The notes under the pieces are model-generated. The model had not been told where the DNA came from. It saw only the letters and a list, made by a program, of their open reading frames with translations, and did not search any database. A stretch of 64,000 bases of DNA from Lineus longissimus (Eukaryota > Nemertea > Pilidiophora > Heteronemertea > Lineidae): NCBI RefSeq assembly GCF_910592395.1, contig NC_088313.1, forward strand, positions 10,888,937-10,952,936. Direction: 5' to 3'. Shown here in pieces: positions 34,680 through 45,476 of the stretch. A program made the position numbers and the translations under genes. Each line of letters begins with the position of its first letter. Positions within the stretch are counted from its first letter, which is position 1.

Positions 34680-37509
34680 GGATAAAAACAATTGAGAAAG
34701 ACCAAGAAACGAGCTTTCAGGTCGATGAACTCGTGGACTCAGCAAATGATAGAGCGGCCTGGAGAGGTCTGGTTTCGGACATGCGCAATGTCAATCAATG
34801 ACGGAAAGCGTTTTCGCTGATGAGAGACTCTGTGACGTAGGCATATTTTTTGCAATTAAAAGTGCTCTCAAAAGACGATATGGAATGATTCCATGATAAG
34901 GCCACCGTGACCCGTAATAAATGTCTCGCCAGCTTGGCTGTTTTGCCACTACGCGGCGCATTGGGTCCTTGCGTCAAGTCAAAAGAGAGATGCTGAGAGG
35001 AAGTCTTATCGTCAATAATAATCATCCTTATTTTAAGAACTAATCTGCGTCAGTTTTTTCAACAGGAATTAACCCTTACCCCAGGAAAAGTAAACACTTA
35101 CACTATGCTGAATCACTCGTCAGTGCGAAGTCCACTTGAGTTAATGATGGCTCTTTCTTGAATTGCGTGTCCCCGCTGCAAGTTTAATAATTTCGTAATA
35201 AATACACAAGAACAATTCAACAGACTGTTTAACAGCATAAAATCGATGTAGATTGAAGAATGAAAGCGTTATGAGCGTGTTTATTGTATTGTACCACAAA
35301 TCTGAACATTTAATTATACATGGTGTGTAAAGTAATCGGAACAGCCAACCTTCTCAGCGGTTTGTTCTGAATTTCTCAGGGTTTTGTATACGAGGTACGA
35401 GTATCAAAAACCTATATCTCAGGATGGTCACTGACAAGTTCACAGGGGATGGCCTCATAAAATCGCCAACGCATCCTCTGTTCCATCCTGAGGAAATCAG
35501 GGCATTACGTTAAAGTAAATAGTATTTGGATCATTGCTTTGGGGAATTACCTGGGCCAACTCGTGGGTTCGGCTGAACACATTCCCCGCACTGACTTGTG
35601 AGACCAAAGCGTATTTCCGTCATGTCTGCTGGTGTAGGGTTTGCGCGGCATTTCGTGGCCAAGCAAAGAAAGTTTTAAATCTTTTGAAAAGTTATTGAAT
35701 CACATTTTGACGTAAAATATCGATATGGACCGCCTTCTAGATGATCAGGAGGATAATAGTAATGAGGAAGGAGAAACAATGACGGCATCTGAGGTCTTAC
35801 AGAAGTTGGAAGAGGTAGGTAGGCCTAGGGTATGATAAAACGAAAAGTATTGCGGTTGCGTGGTGGCGGTGCTAACTAGCTCCCATTCCTCGGCCATGCC
35901 GAGAATGTCAATCCTAAAGTCTGCAGACCTCCTTTCACTGTTCACCGCCGACCCAAGGCCAATAGGACACTTAAAAAGTTGGCCCGGAAGTGGTGAATGT
36001 ATACGAAAATAAATTTCGGCCATCTTTTTTTTTCAGGCAGGGTAAGTTTACCATCCATGACATAGGATAGCCATAGGCCTAAGAGTCATTGTTTTAAATC
36101 AAAACATCACCAAAGCATTCAAAATATCATGAACATTGAAAGGCATGGACAAGTTGGAGAAGTAAATTGCTTGAATAAGCTTGTCGTGTATTTTTACTTT
36201 TATTTTTATGCCATGGTAACCAAACGTTACGTTGCCTGTGAAAAGCGTTTAAAATGGTCGTTTCAAAATGACAGAAAATTATTTTCGCAGCACCGGGTCA
36301 AATGTCCAATTTACATGCACCCGCTGAAATTGTGGTTTGCCAGTTCATGAGTTGGCAATGGCAGGTTCCACATTTCAGCAGCCTCCTATTGTCTAAAACG
36401 AACCGTCCCCACTTCCGGGCCAACTTCTTAAGTGTCTTACAGAGCAGGAAATCTGTCAGTTGCACACTCATCAGGTTGCTCGACTCCAAGCGACAGTACG
36501 TTTAGACAATGGGAGACTGCTAAAATGTGGAATCTACCAACTGGCAAAGCCAGGATGCAATCATTAGGGTGTTCAGGTCAAAATAAACCATTGCATATAA
36601 TATAACTATTATTGCAGGCTATAATTCAAGTATCAGCTATTATAAGCACTAGCCACTAGCATATACCCGTGGCGCGGGCTGTTCGAGGTATAAAAGTCGG
36701 ATTGTGTGGGTGCTGGCATGTTGTGGGTTTGGCGTAAATGGGGTGCTGGTTTTTGAGTAACACTTTTTTTCATGAGTGTAATACTTCTTGATGAAAACGG
36801 AACTATGTAACCATGTACATGATGTACAGGCGTCTGCAATGCTAAACGAATTCTCGGAAAACCAAGATGGTGCAGACTGGCGATGTACTCGATATCAGCC
36901 AGCGATTAGCGCCAGAATGGTTTAAGATAAAGTGTCCTAAGAATAGATGAGCTATTTGTGAATAAATGGCTGTCTCGAGGTGAAAAAGCAGCACTTTTCC
37001 GTCAGGTATGGGCGCCGCCACCTTGCATGCTGGTGTCAGTGACGTTCATTTTGATTGGTGGATGATGCGCGCATGGAAGGGACCATTTGAACAGGACATC
37101 TGATTGGTTGATAGCGGAGGTGGGAGGTGGCTCGGCAATTTTCGTGACGGTAATGATGCAGAGAGATTACTGATGGACTTCTCGGCGAAGAGATTACTTG
37201 GAGCTCTCCAGTTGATGTCGTTATTTATTCCAAAACCACCAAGATATTCGACGTATGACACCCTCAGTGACACTCTTACTTATGATCCACACCTACGAAG
37301 CCAAAAGTTGCAAGAATTCGACGCATTTCCAAGGCCCAATTTTTGAAACAAAAATCGCGTACTATTTAGCGGCCACAACGCGCATTATAGTATAGATTAT
37401 GGCTGTTACAGAATGGAAAAATTCCTGTCCAGTCCAAAGTTATAGACATTTGAACTTCGCAAGTTTGGGACATTTTGACCAAGGGCTCCAAAGGGAAAAT
37501 GCCTTACAA
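34680..37509. other. Unique spacer with an exon-like frame and one inverted repeat
   Basis: No confident gene. At 35725-35835 a 36-codon frame starts MDRLLDDQEDNSNEEGE, contains TASEVLQKLEEV and reaches GAG|GTAGGT, a plausible splice donor. It resembles the acidic start of the piggyBac remnant at 2328 but lacks supporting context. A 28 bp inverted repeat (GACACTTAA-AAGTTGGCCC... at 35966-35993; inverted at 36409-36436) has one mismatch. Nothing else is recognised. Confidence 0.45.
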
Positions 37510-38531
37510 GTCTCGTTAGGGAGTTTTTCGCAAATGTACGCGATGATGACGTACCCCATTAACAGGACGTAACATCTATTTAAAAATGCGTTTCCAAAGT
37601 GAATGCATACTTAGCATCCCATATGTCGAAATATATAGAACGCCTCAATTGTGCAAAATAATCACGTTCAGCGTCAATCACATACTGCAAAACATGCATA
37701 TTCTTATCCGGAAAGAATCGAGCTATTCATATATTCAACATATATCATATAGAAGCATATTTGTTTAGTCCTTGGGCAAGGCAATTCATGCCTTGTGCTA
37801 CCGCAGTGTTCACATTTGGCGGAAACTGCACTTAAAACAGGTACCCCTTTAAGGGCAACTGGTCTTTTTGCATTCGCGCTGCAAGCAAAACTGACCTTGG
37901 GAATGCCGAACAGATTTTCTGATTTGCTTTCAAATCTCCGGCTCGATTCTGTCAATCACACGTATATTAGCATAAGCTCCGCCCCGTAATGGTGACGTCA
38001 TATCCTCATGCATCATGGCGGCGGTATCTATTTGCCGAAGTGGCGAGCTGTCGAGTATTTTGAGCAAAGAACGACGGTTGACATGGTTGAATGAAGGAAT
38101 AAAGTAAAGGAATAGCCTTAAATGCTTATCGATGATCCATCCTGCCCATCTGAAAAGGTTAGGGTGCTGTCTAAATGTTACTGAGCGTGTGATTTTGAGA
38201 AAGCGCGAGCGAGTTTGTCCGGAAATAGATCATCCGCGAAACGGAATAGACTTCACTCCTCCATACGTGTACTGTGTGGGCCCGTAGGGCTATCAAATTT
38301 GCTGACAAGCAAATTTCAAACTTCTAGTTCATATAGATTTCTGTTGGAAATTATTCAAATTATTCATAGCTACGTGGTTAAGTTGAAATTAATAGTTTCT
38401 GAGCTCATGAAAATGTCGTCATTATGTCTAAAGGTCTCGTTAGGGAGTTTTCCCAAATGTACGCGATGATGACGTGCCCCATTAACAGGATGTAACATCT
38501 ATTTCAAAATGCGTTTCCAAAGTGAATGCAT
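37510..38531. repeat. Direct repeat pair, ~98 bp (37510-37609 and 38434-38531)
   Basis: Both begin GTCTCGTTAGGGAGTTTT and continue through AAATGTACGCGATGATGACG and GCGTTTCCAAAGTGAATGCA, with about four mismatches, 924 bases apart. They flank the Helitron-like element ending at 38327. They could be a segmental duplication or the terminal repeats of an older element. Confidence 0.75.
37968..38327 (+). mobile_element. Candidate non-autonomous Helitron (ends in hairpin + CTAG)
   Basis: The 3' end has a 9 bp stem AAATTTGCT-GACA-AGCAAATTT (38295-38316), then 10 bases and CTAG followed by T, the canonical Helitron 3' terminus. The left portion TTAGCATAAGCTCCGCCCCG, then GACGTCAT, is shared with the element ending at 56893. 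The internal sequences differ. The exact 5' terminus (expected TC) is uncertain. Confidence 0.5.
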
Positions 38532-39975
38532 GAGGACAACCCATTTGTGTCGTATATCACTGGAAACGCCCGATTCCCCTGATTCTGCAGGATGTTAAAT
38601 CGGGCATTTTTTTTCTTTAAATAAATCATAAGCGGCGCATTTGCTCCTAGCTCTGTTCACCATCCCAAATGGCAATATTGCCAATTGGGCCGGACAATCA
38701 CGAAAAACCCCAAATATTATTCATTTCTTCCTGAATAATTCTTACAGAGACCATTCTCCCATGAAAGACAGTTGCTTACGCTAGCACACAAAAATAAAAA
38801 AAAAATCAAGGGTCAACCATTGAACTTTTGAGATATGTTGAATTTTGCACAAATCAGCGAAAAACGCACCACCTGGCACTGGACGGCATTTCAACACGGG
38901 GCCGACGCACATCCCAAGTTCAGTGTACACATACGTCGGCAACAATGCGTAGTTTCTTGTTAGCCGCCTATTGAGTAGCGCTCTAGGTTTCAGAAACTCC
39001 AAAAAAACATGTCTTTGCCAAAACAACTGCTGAATCAACACTGACATACTCTAAGGACCGAGAAATCGATGATTTTAAGAACTACTGTGAGGGGGGGGGG
39101 CGCGCATGAATAAAAAAAACAACTCCCTATTGAGACCACAGGGTCAAAAGTCAAATGGTTTCCAACATGGCTGCCGGGGTGAGAAAATGATCAGTATTTT
39201 AGCTGTAGGAATCTTATTCATGAATTTTTTTCAGCAAAATTTATAGAACGGAGTCATATTATGATGTCCGTCCCAACAAATCCAAAATGGCCACCAAAAT
39301 CCAAGATGGCTACCAATAATCCAAGATGGCCACCAAAACTATGCAATTTGGCAACCTTTCCTGCAGCTCTGATTCCGATTGCGAGCCGAACGAGTAGTAA
39401 AACTTGATTATTATGGATCTCGGGTTGGAATTCAATATGGCGGCATTCAAAGATGGCCGCCAAGGACAAATATTGAAATATGGCCGCTAGTAATAAGGAC
39501 GTTGGTAGATATCATTTCAGTCTCTTAAACTAAGACACTGTTATGATATGCAGCTCGAGGTCAGTCTATCTTTATCCACTTTGATGCAACTGCCATCAGG
39601 CGGCCATGTTGAAACCAATATGGCCACCATATTGAAACCAAGATGGCCTCCAAACTCTGTCAACACCATTAATATTCTAACCAGGCTTGTAATATATATC
39701 AAAATGACCGCATTCGAGTCTCAGGACTGTCAAGAACAACATTAGGCAACTGTTACGAGATAACAAGAATGAAAACGTTGTCAAAATATACAATAAACCT
39801 ACCCAAACTGACTGAAATCAGCTGATTTTCTAATGCTTATTTATTTGGAAAAGTGCCCGGATGTTACGAAAATTGGGCATGCGCCACTATCGGCCAAGTT
39901 GGAGCTACAAAATAAATTATAAATTCTTGATTCCGCTGGAGATGTCAAATTATTTTCATCAAAACGGAGGTTTAT
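38532..39975. repeat. Spacer with a cluster of AAGATGGCCGCC-like words
   Basis: Between ~39160 and 39660 at least ten copies of [A/C]A[A/G/C]ATGGC[C/G]NCC or its complement occur, several in short tandem (CCAAAATCCAAGATGGC and CCAAGATGGCCACCAAAA near 39280-39335). The word resembles the YY1 consensus AAnATGGCGGC. A G-run (GGGGGGGGGG) lies at ~39090. No gene is recognised in this stretch. Confidence 0.55.
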
Positions 39976-40578
39976 TATGGCACGCCAAAGCGGAATTATT
40001 TCAACCCTGTACAAAATATTAGCAACATTTTAAAAACGATCCAACATTTTCAGAAAACAAGCCAACATTAGCGGAATTATTTCAACCCTGTACAAAATAT
40101 AAGCATTATTTAAAAAAAAGATCCAACATTTTGACAAAACAAGCCAACATTTTTTTTTGACATGTAGAAAAATTCGTTAGAAAAAAATTATTTTGGGGTT
40201 AAACTTTTTTTCTTCATAAAAAAACTTTAAAAATTCATTATTTCGTGAAAAAAATATTTAATTTTTTTTCTTCTCTTGAAAATATTTTCCCGCAACATTT
40301 TTTTAAAAATGTTGACAAAATTTTACGGCAACATTTATTTTCGTTCAAGATTTTTTTCTTGCAACATTTTTTTTCGTCAACAATTTTTTCGTCCAACAAC
40401 GAGCGCCACCTGTGAACAACTAATTGAACTATATACCCTCGAGACGAGGTTTTGCTACGGGGTACTTCTGGCATGTTTCTTTACACGAATATCTTACGCA
40501 CGTGGTTGTCACTCGTCATGAATGTGTCAGTGTCAGATTTTACCGTCATTAAATTACATAAGTTAAACCCCTACAATC

Positions 40579-40728
40579 ATGCCAAACAATTTAAATTTGC
40601 TAGCGAATGCTAGCGATTTGGAAGATTTGCTGAGAGAACGAACGAACGATCAGAATTCCCGACCTGCTATGAGTATGAAGTACCCCAGCTTAACCTCGTC
40701 CCTGCACGCGAGTTCTATTAGCAGTTGA
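40579..40728 (+). CDS. Small ORF in the centre of the foldback element
   Basis: ATG to TGA, 49 codons, beginning MPNNLNLLANASDLEDLLRE; the product is Leu/Asn/Ser-rich with one amphipathic stretch. It fills almost exactly the unique segment between the two inverted arms. It could be a captured first exon, the vestige of a transposase N-terminus or coincidence. No family is recognised and there is no evidence of expression. Confidence 0.25.
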   Translation: MPNNLNLLANASDLEDLLRERTNDQNSRPAMSMKYPSLTSSLHASSISS

Positions 40729-40934
40729 ACGAAAAAAATGTTGCCAAGAAAAAATCTTGAACGAAAATAAATGTTGCAGTAAAATTTTGTCAAGATTTTT
40801 TTTAAAATTGTGTGGAAAATATTTTTAATTATAGAAGAAAAAAATGTAAACAAATTTTTCGAAGTATCACGAAAAAAGAATTGTTGGCTTGTTTTTTCAA
40901 AATGTTGACATGAGTCTAAAATTTTTTATCTTTT

Positions 40935-42056
40935 TAGCTCACCTCTTAGCAGAGGTGAGCTTATCCCATACCGTGGCGTCCGTCGTCCGTCGTCCGTCGT
41001 CGTCGTCGTCGTCGTCCGTCGTCCGTTAGCAGGGCACGTTTCGTAACTGTTAGAGCTATTGAGTTGAAACTCGGTACACATGTACCCTTATGTAATGACA
41101 CCTTGGAGACCAAGTTTCGGTCCGATTCGTTTCATGGTTTGGCCACCAGGGGGCCAAACGTTAAAAGTGAAAATATGCAATATCTCCCTTAATAGTAGTC
41201 GGGAAATTTTGAAAAAAATATGGTAGGTACTTCTAGCAAAGGTGCATCATATATCCTCCGGGTTTTTGATTTGACCTCCTTTTCAAGGTCACAGAGGTCA
41301 AATGGTGTAAATTGGCCGTTAGGATGTAACGATGGCACGTTTCTAAACTGCAATGACTATTGATACCAAATTTGGTACACATTTACCCCTTAGTCAGGTG
41401 ATCTCAGGGACCGAAGTTTGGTCCAATATGATTCACCACTTGACCACCAGGGGGCAAAATCCAAAAACCTTAAAAATGTGATTATTCCTTAACTTCTTGC
41501 CCGATTGCCACCAATTTGATATCATGGGTACATCTAACCACCATACAGTATATGTCACACAGGTTTTTAATTTGACCTTCTTGTCAAGGTCACAGAGGTC
41601 AAATGGCGTAAATTCGCCGTCAGGCCGTAACTATGGCACGTTTCTTAACTGCAATGACTATTGATCACAAATTAAGTACACATGTACCCCTTGGTCAGGT
41701 GATCTCAGGTACCGAAGTTTGGTGCGATCTGATTTGCCGTTTGGCCTCCAGGGAGGGGGCCAAATCCTAAATTCTTCAAAATGCCATTATTCCTAGTAAT
41801 GACTTGCCCGATTGTCACCAATTTTATATCATAGGTACATCTAATTCTAACAACCTTTCAATGTGTCACCCGGGTCTTCTTTGATTTGACCTACTTTTCA
41901 AGGTCACAGAGGTCGAATGTACTGTAAATTGGCCATTTTGGGGAAATTGTAATTGCTTGGACCTACATCAAACCTAACACTACATGACACAATACCATGC
42001 TCTTTATCCATCTTTCCTCCACATGAGGTGAGCACAATGGCCCTGGCCATTTCATT
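40935..42056 (+). mobile_element. Helentron-like element, family A, copy 1
   Basis: Starts TAGCTCACCTCTTAGCAGAG, a perfect 11 bp-stem hairpin (AGCTCACCTCT-TAGC-AGAGGTGAGCT). GTGGCGTCCGTC and a (GTC)n tract follow. Three ~300 bp internal units begin GGCACGTTTC (41035, 41334, 41637); each has CCAAGTTT/CCGAAGTTT, a CCACCAGGGGG-like block and AAGGTCACAGAGGTC. It ends GAGGTGAGCACAATGGCCCT followed by GGCCATTTCAT. The end GAGGTGAGC is the inverse of the start GCTCACCTC. It is flanked by T and T with no duplication and encodes no protein. It sits in the right arm of the foldback element. Confidence 0.85.
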
Positions 42057-42183
42057 TAAAAGATTGTCAGGTATATTTTTGAAAGTTTAAATAGTATTTC
42101 TTCTCTGTTGCCAAGAAATTTGTAGATATTGCTAATATTTTTTCAGGGTCGAAATAATTCCGCTTTGGCGTGCCATAGTTTAT

Positions 42184-42584
42184 ACTTAACTTTTACCACT
42201 AGATCCGTATAAATGACATTTCAGAAGGGATAGATAGTTAGGTGTTGTTTAGGAGTGTCAAATCTTGAAAATGCCTAAAATCGGTAGATATTGACGGAAT
42301 TTCATCCGGTTTTTGACGAACAGCAAGAGTTTCAGCAGTAGAGTTCATTTCCGGCTAGATAATTTACATAGGTCACATGCCCTTTTGCGGAAAAGGCGCC
42401 AAAGGCTTGACAAGCAAGTGACAGCTGGCCACGCCTCCCGCCGTCCTCATTAGCATTTACGTTATGGCGGACGTGATGATCGCCACGGCGGCCCAAGTTG
42501 TGCGTAAGTGTACGCTGAAATCAGATGTTCATTTAGGGGGTGTCACGATACGTTTTTGGCCCAGAAAACCTGGCGTATATATGC
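42184..42584. other. Spacer with an exon-like ATGGCGG start
   Basis: ATG at 42464 reads MADVMIATAAQVV and reaches GTGC|GTAAGT, a good splice-donor match. GC-rich sequence (CCACGCCTCCCGCC) lies just upstream, as in a promoter. No family can be assigned from 13 residues, so it is noted as a possible first exon only. Confidence 0.25.
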
Positions 42585-43180
42585 CAGGGATCAAAGTTCA
42601 CTTTCTTTACCATGTCGCATTGTTCGACCTTTTGCCATAATCGAAGTCGCATTTTGCAAATATTTTCGTAAATATTTTCCCGCCTTTTCGGTATTTTCGC
42701 GCCGTTTTTTTCGCGCCTTTTTTCACTGCGGAAAAGCCGACCGATCATCATCAAACTCATCATGCACGGCCTATCTTGCGCTCCTCGCGAGATAGGAATA
42801 CTCACCATGTACTGGTCTATACGCAGACGACCTGTGCCCTAGATACCTCATCGACAATTAGACCTCGGTTCCCGTTTGTTACAATCCAGTCGAGTGGTAG
42901 CGCTGATGTTCTATTGATCGAGATCGTGGAAACAAGGTTTAAGCAGCGGTAATATCCAGACCAATGAAATGACCAGAAAAGGTATTGGCATAAATTATCA
43001 TTCATCAGCACAATCTCTCACTTCGCCGCTAGGTTTCTCCACTTGTTCCGTGAGCTACCAAGAGATCTACGATAGGATAGGATATTAATTCGCACGGTGC
43101 GAGTACGCGGTTAAACTCAAGTCGCATGTTAACTTTTCGGGTCGCATATGCGACCGTTTGGTCGTGAACTTTGATCCCTG
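42585..43180. mobile_element. hAT-like MITE, ~596 bp
   Basis: Inverted ends CAGGGATCAAAGTTCAC on both sides (42585-42601; inverted 43164-43180). CAGGG termini are typical of hAT elements. A clear 8 bp target duplication is not visible (left ATATATGC, right TACGCCCA), so the copy is old or one end has mutated. The interior has TTTTCGCGCC-type repeats near 42690-42720 and no transposase. Confidence 0.6.
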
Positions 43181-43351
43181 TACGCCCATACGCCCGTTAT
43201 CTAAAGCCCTGTTAAGAAGGCCCAGGCCTAGAGGCTATAGCTTTGGTTATTGACTTGCGCATTCGCCTGCGCACGAAGTTTTATATATTTCCTATAAACC
43301 ACTAACAATTTGGTTACTCAAACTTGGCCTGGGGGTCATTGTTTTACTCAC

Positions 43352-43613
43352 CCTTTTCCACATCATACATAAGCCACGCGTATGTCCTTAGCCAATCCTT
43401 CTTGAACGAATCACCGTGCTTCAAATTACCGGTACCTTTCTTCGCTGTAGGCCTCTGCGGCGTTGCGCTAGTCGAAGGTCAATCGACATCACTGTCAGAA
43501 GATTCGTCTTCTGAAGACGAACGACCTTCGCTACTGCTACTAATACGGGGTTCTTCAGGAGCTGGGCGCTTCGAGCCAGCCGCTACAGACCCGAATCGTT
43601 CAAGACCCACCAT
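43352..43613 (-). pseudogene. First exon of a hAT-type / TTF-zinc-finger-like protein, one in-frame stop
   Basis: Minus-strand ATG at 43613 starts MVGLERFGSVAAGSKRPAPE. A Ser/Asp/Glu-rich stretch follows, then a TGA (a likely CGA-to-TGA change) after SSDSDVD. The frame continues through TPQRPTAKKGTGNLKHG to FKKDWLRTYAWLMYDVEK and stops at AAG|GTGAGT, a consensus splice donor (43346-43351). The W-x3-Y-x-WL-x-YD pattern just before a splice site is typical of the N-terminal TTF/BED-like zinc-finger region of hAT transposases and their domesticated relatives. The zinc-binding Cys residues would be in the next exon, which I cannot find. The 160-codon plus-strand frame over the same bases is a shadow. 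Confidence 0.55.
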
Positions 43614-44167
43614 TGTTTTAGCACTGTGCGTCCGTGCTGTCCAGTCCAGTACCCCAACCCAGAAAATTCCAGTGCTATCTGCTGTAGCTAGCGCATACCG
43701 GTACTTTTCTTTTCAAGTATATAATCTCCCACCCACGCTCAGTGCTATCTCATTAAGTGGTAATTGGAGCCACCACCAACAGATTGCAAATTGTTTGATC
43801 AATTGAACCATCAGGAGTGTTTTCTTAAGACGTAATGTCCGGCCGGCCGGTGGCGTAAACAGTAAACAGTGAAGCATGGCGGGGCTGTTCCGTTTATTGC
43901 TGCGACCGACGTAGGCTGGTGAGGCCTGACATTTACGATCTTCGGAATGATGGAACACGTCATGAATTACAAAATCTCGTTTTTAGGAATGTTCGGATGT
44001 TGAAATAATGTTTTAGGACAACTAGTTCATTAGATGAAGAACGGGAATTTTGAAAGGGGCGGTCGGGAAATTAAGAGGGGCGGGTTAGTTTTGATAGGGG
44101 CGGATTTTTCCGTCGACAATTTTAATATGGGCGGGCCGCCCTAATTTTTAATGGTGTGGAGAACACT
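43614..44167. other. Spacer with GGGGCGG-rich words
   Basis: 44050-44150 carries several GGGGCGG/GGGCGGG words separated by AT-rich sequence (GAAAGGGGCGGTCGGGAAAT; AGAGGGGCGGGTTAG; ATAGGGGCGGATTTTT). This is Sp-box-like but may be a degenerate repeat. No gene is seen. Confidence 0.4.
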
Positions 44168-44521
44168 GGGAAGTAAAGTATGCATTGCAAGCCATGTGTC
44201 CAATTTCTACCAAGGTGAACGTTAGTAAATAAGGGTGAACTTTTTCAAATTTAACTTTATTTTAACGAACAATAAAACTGCCATTCTCAGTCTATGCTGA
44301 TACGGAAAACCGTGAGGAGCTGCATGAACTGGGGTGGGCCTACATTATTTACCATACATTACAGTTATATACCCGATACCGGTACGTGAACAAATGCAAT
44401 ACACTGCAACATATGTGCAGGGAAGTAAAGTATGCATTGCAAGCCATGTGTCCAAACTCGACCAAGGTGAACGTTGGTAAAATAAGGGTGAACTTTATCA
44501 AATTTATTAACTTTATTTTAT
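44168..44521. repeat. Direct repeat pair, ~100 bp (44168-44264 and 44420-44521)
   Basis: Both read GGGAAGTAAAGTATGCATTG, then CAAGCCATGTGTCCAA, ACCAAGGTGAACGTT and AACTTTATTTTA, with small indels. The offset is 252 bases. No termini or target duplications are evident. Confidence 0.8.
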
Positions 44522-44802
44522 CCGCAGACCCCCCCCAACCGTTTCACTAGTTTTTCACAAAAGTTTTGATCTTTTTTTGTACATTTATGTTTTACCTTAC
44601 CACCAACATGAACAGCAAGCCTTACAGGGTTGTATATCCTCTCACGGTTTTTGCGTATCAGCACAGACTACTCATTGTTTTTGTAACAATTTATAACAAG
44701 AACATGATTATTGTATAGTTACAGTTATAAACGAGTCACTCTGTGCATAATACATTTATCAACTGTTCTACCTCTACTCTTTGTATCAATATCAAATAAT
44801 AT

Positions 44803-45336
44803 CAAATAAAGCTTGCCTATTAAACCTAAACTCTTGAACATACAACATTTAACCCTTATACTGCTCGACCTTAGGTCGAGTTAAAATTCCTACCCCTTTA
44901 CTGTCGCGCTCGATCCTGGGTCGAAAGAGAGGGTAATGCCTCAGAAAATAAATTATCCACGGCGCAATTGGAGTCCTTTATGTTTAGTTTATCTGCCAGT
45001 GTAAAGACGGCACTGCGTCTGATCATTTGATACCAGGAAACCAAATTGTTTCTACATGAAAATTTCCTGCAACTTGCAACTGAAAGTCAAGCACCTCTTC
45101 AGAAGAGGTCAGGTAAGGGGTATGGTGATGTTAGAGACGTCATCATTCCTGATGTCACAATCAAGTAAGAGACCCCATTGTTGCCTGAATGATATGAGAC
45201 AAGAGGGTGATGTCACAATCAAGTTAGTGACCACATTGTAGCCTGATCGATATAAGAGAAGAGCGTGCTGTTTGAGACGTTATCATGCCTGATGTCACAA
45301 TCAAGTAAGACTTCGTTGTAGCCTGATTGATATAAG
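44803..45336 (+). repeat. Dispersed repeat family R1, copy 1, with an ~80 bp minisatellite
   Basis: Shares with 52139-52815 the run AAAGCTTGCCTATTAAACCT, the palindromic words CTCGACCTTAGGTCGAG and CTCGA-CCTGGGTCGA, and a tail of ~80 bp tandem units (GATGTCACAATCAAGTAAG; TTGTAGCCTGATTGATAT). It has about three units here. The TTTAACCCTTATACTG near its start resembles a TTAA/CCC piggyBac end, but no matching right end is seen. A 30 bp direct repeat (AGTTTTGATCTTTTTTTGTA...) flanks 44593-45336. Confidence 0.75.
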
Positions 45337-45378
45337 AGAAGTTTTGATCTTTTTTTGTACATTTATGTTCGATGTCAG

Positions 45379-45421
45379 CGAGTCAGGCAGTCAGGCAGTC
45401 AGTCAGTCAGTCAGTCAGTCC
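45379..45421 (+). repeat. (CAGT)n / (CAGG)n microsatellite
   Basis: About ten AGTC/AGGC units just upstream of Helentron-like copy 2. Confidence 0.9.
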
Positions 45422-45476
45422 ATCTGTAAACAATTGTGCCTCGTTTTTCCAACGCAGCATGCACATATCTCATTTT

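Larger units (their letters stand above)
39976..42177. mobile_element. Foldback-type element with long inverted arms and 6 bp target duplication
   Basis: Ends read TATGGCACGCCAAAGCGGAA...; the inverted right end is identical for the first 27 bases. Flanks are GTTTAT (39970-39975) and GTTTAT (42178-42183). The inverted arms extend inward: GACAAAATTTTAC-GCAACAT and TTTCGTTCAAGATTTTTT at 40311-40365 are mirrored at 40735-40795. The arms are made of homopolymer A/T runs and CAACATTTTT words. Copy 1 of the Helentron-like family A sits in the right arm. Without it the element is ~1.08 kb. A 49-codon frame occupies the unique centre. Superfamily unknown. Confidence 0.8.

Noticed and set aside
43324-43806. 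160-codon plus-strand frame
   Set aside because: Low-complexity shadow of the minus-strand hAT-like exon, which has conserved motifs and a splice donor.
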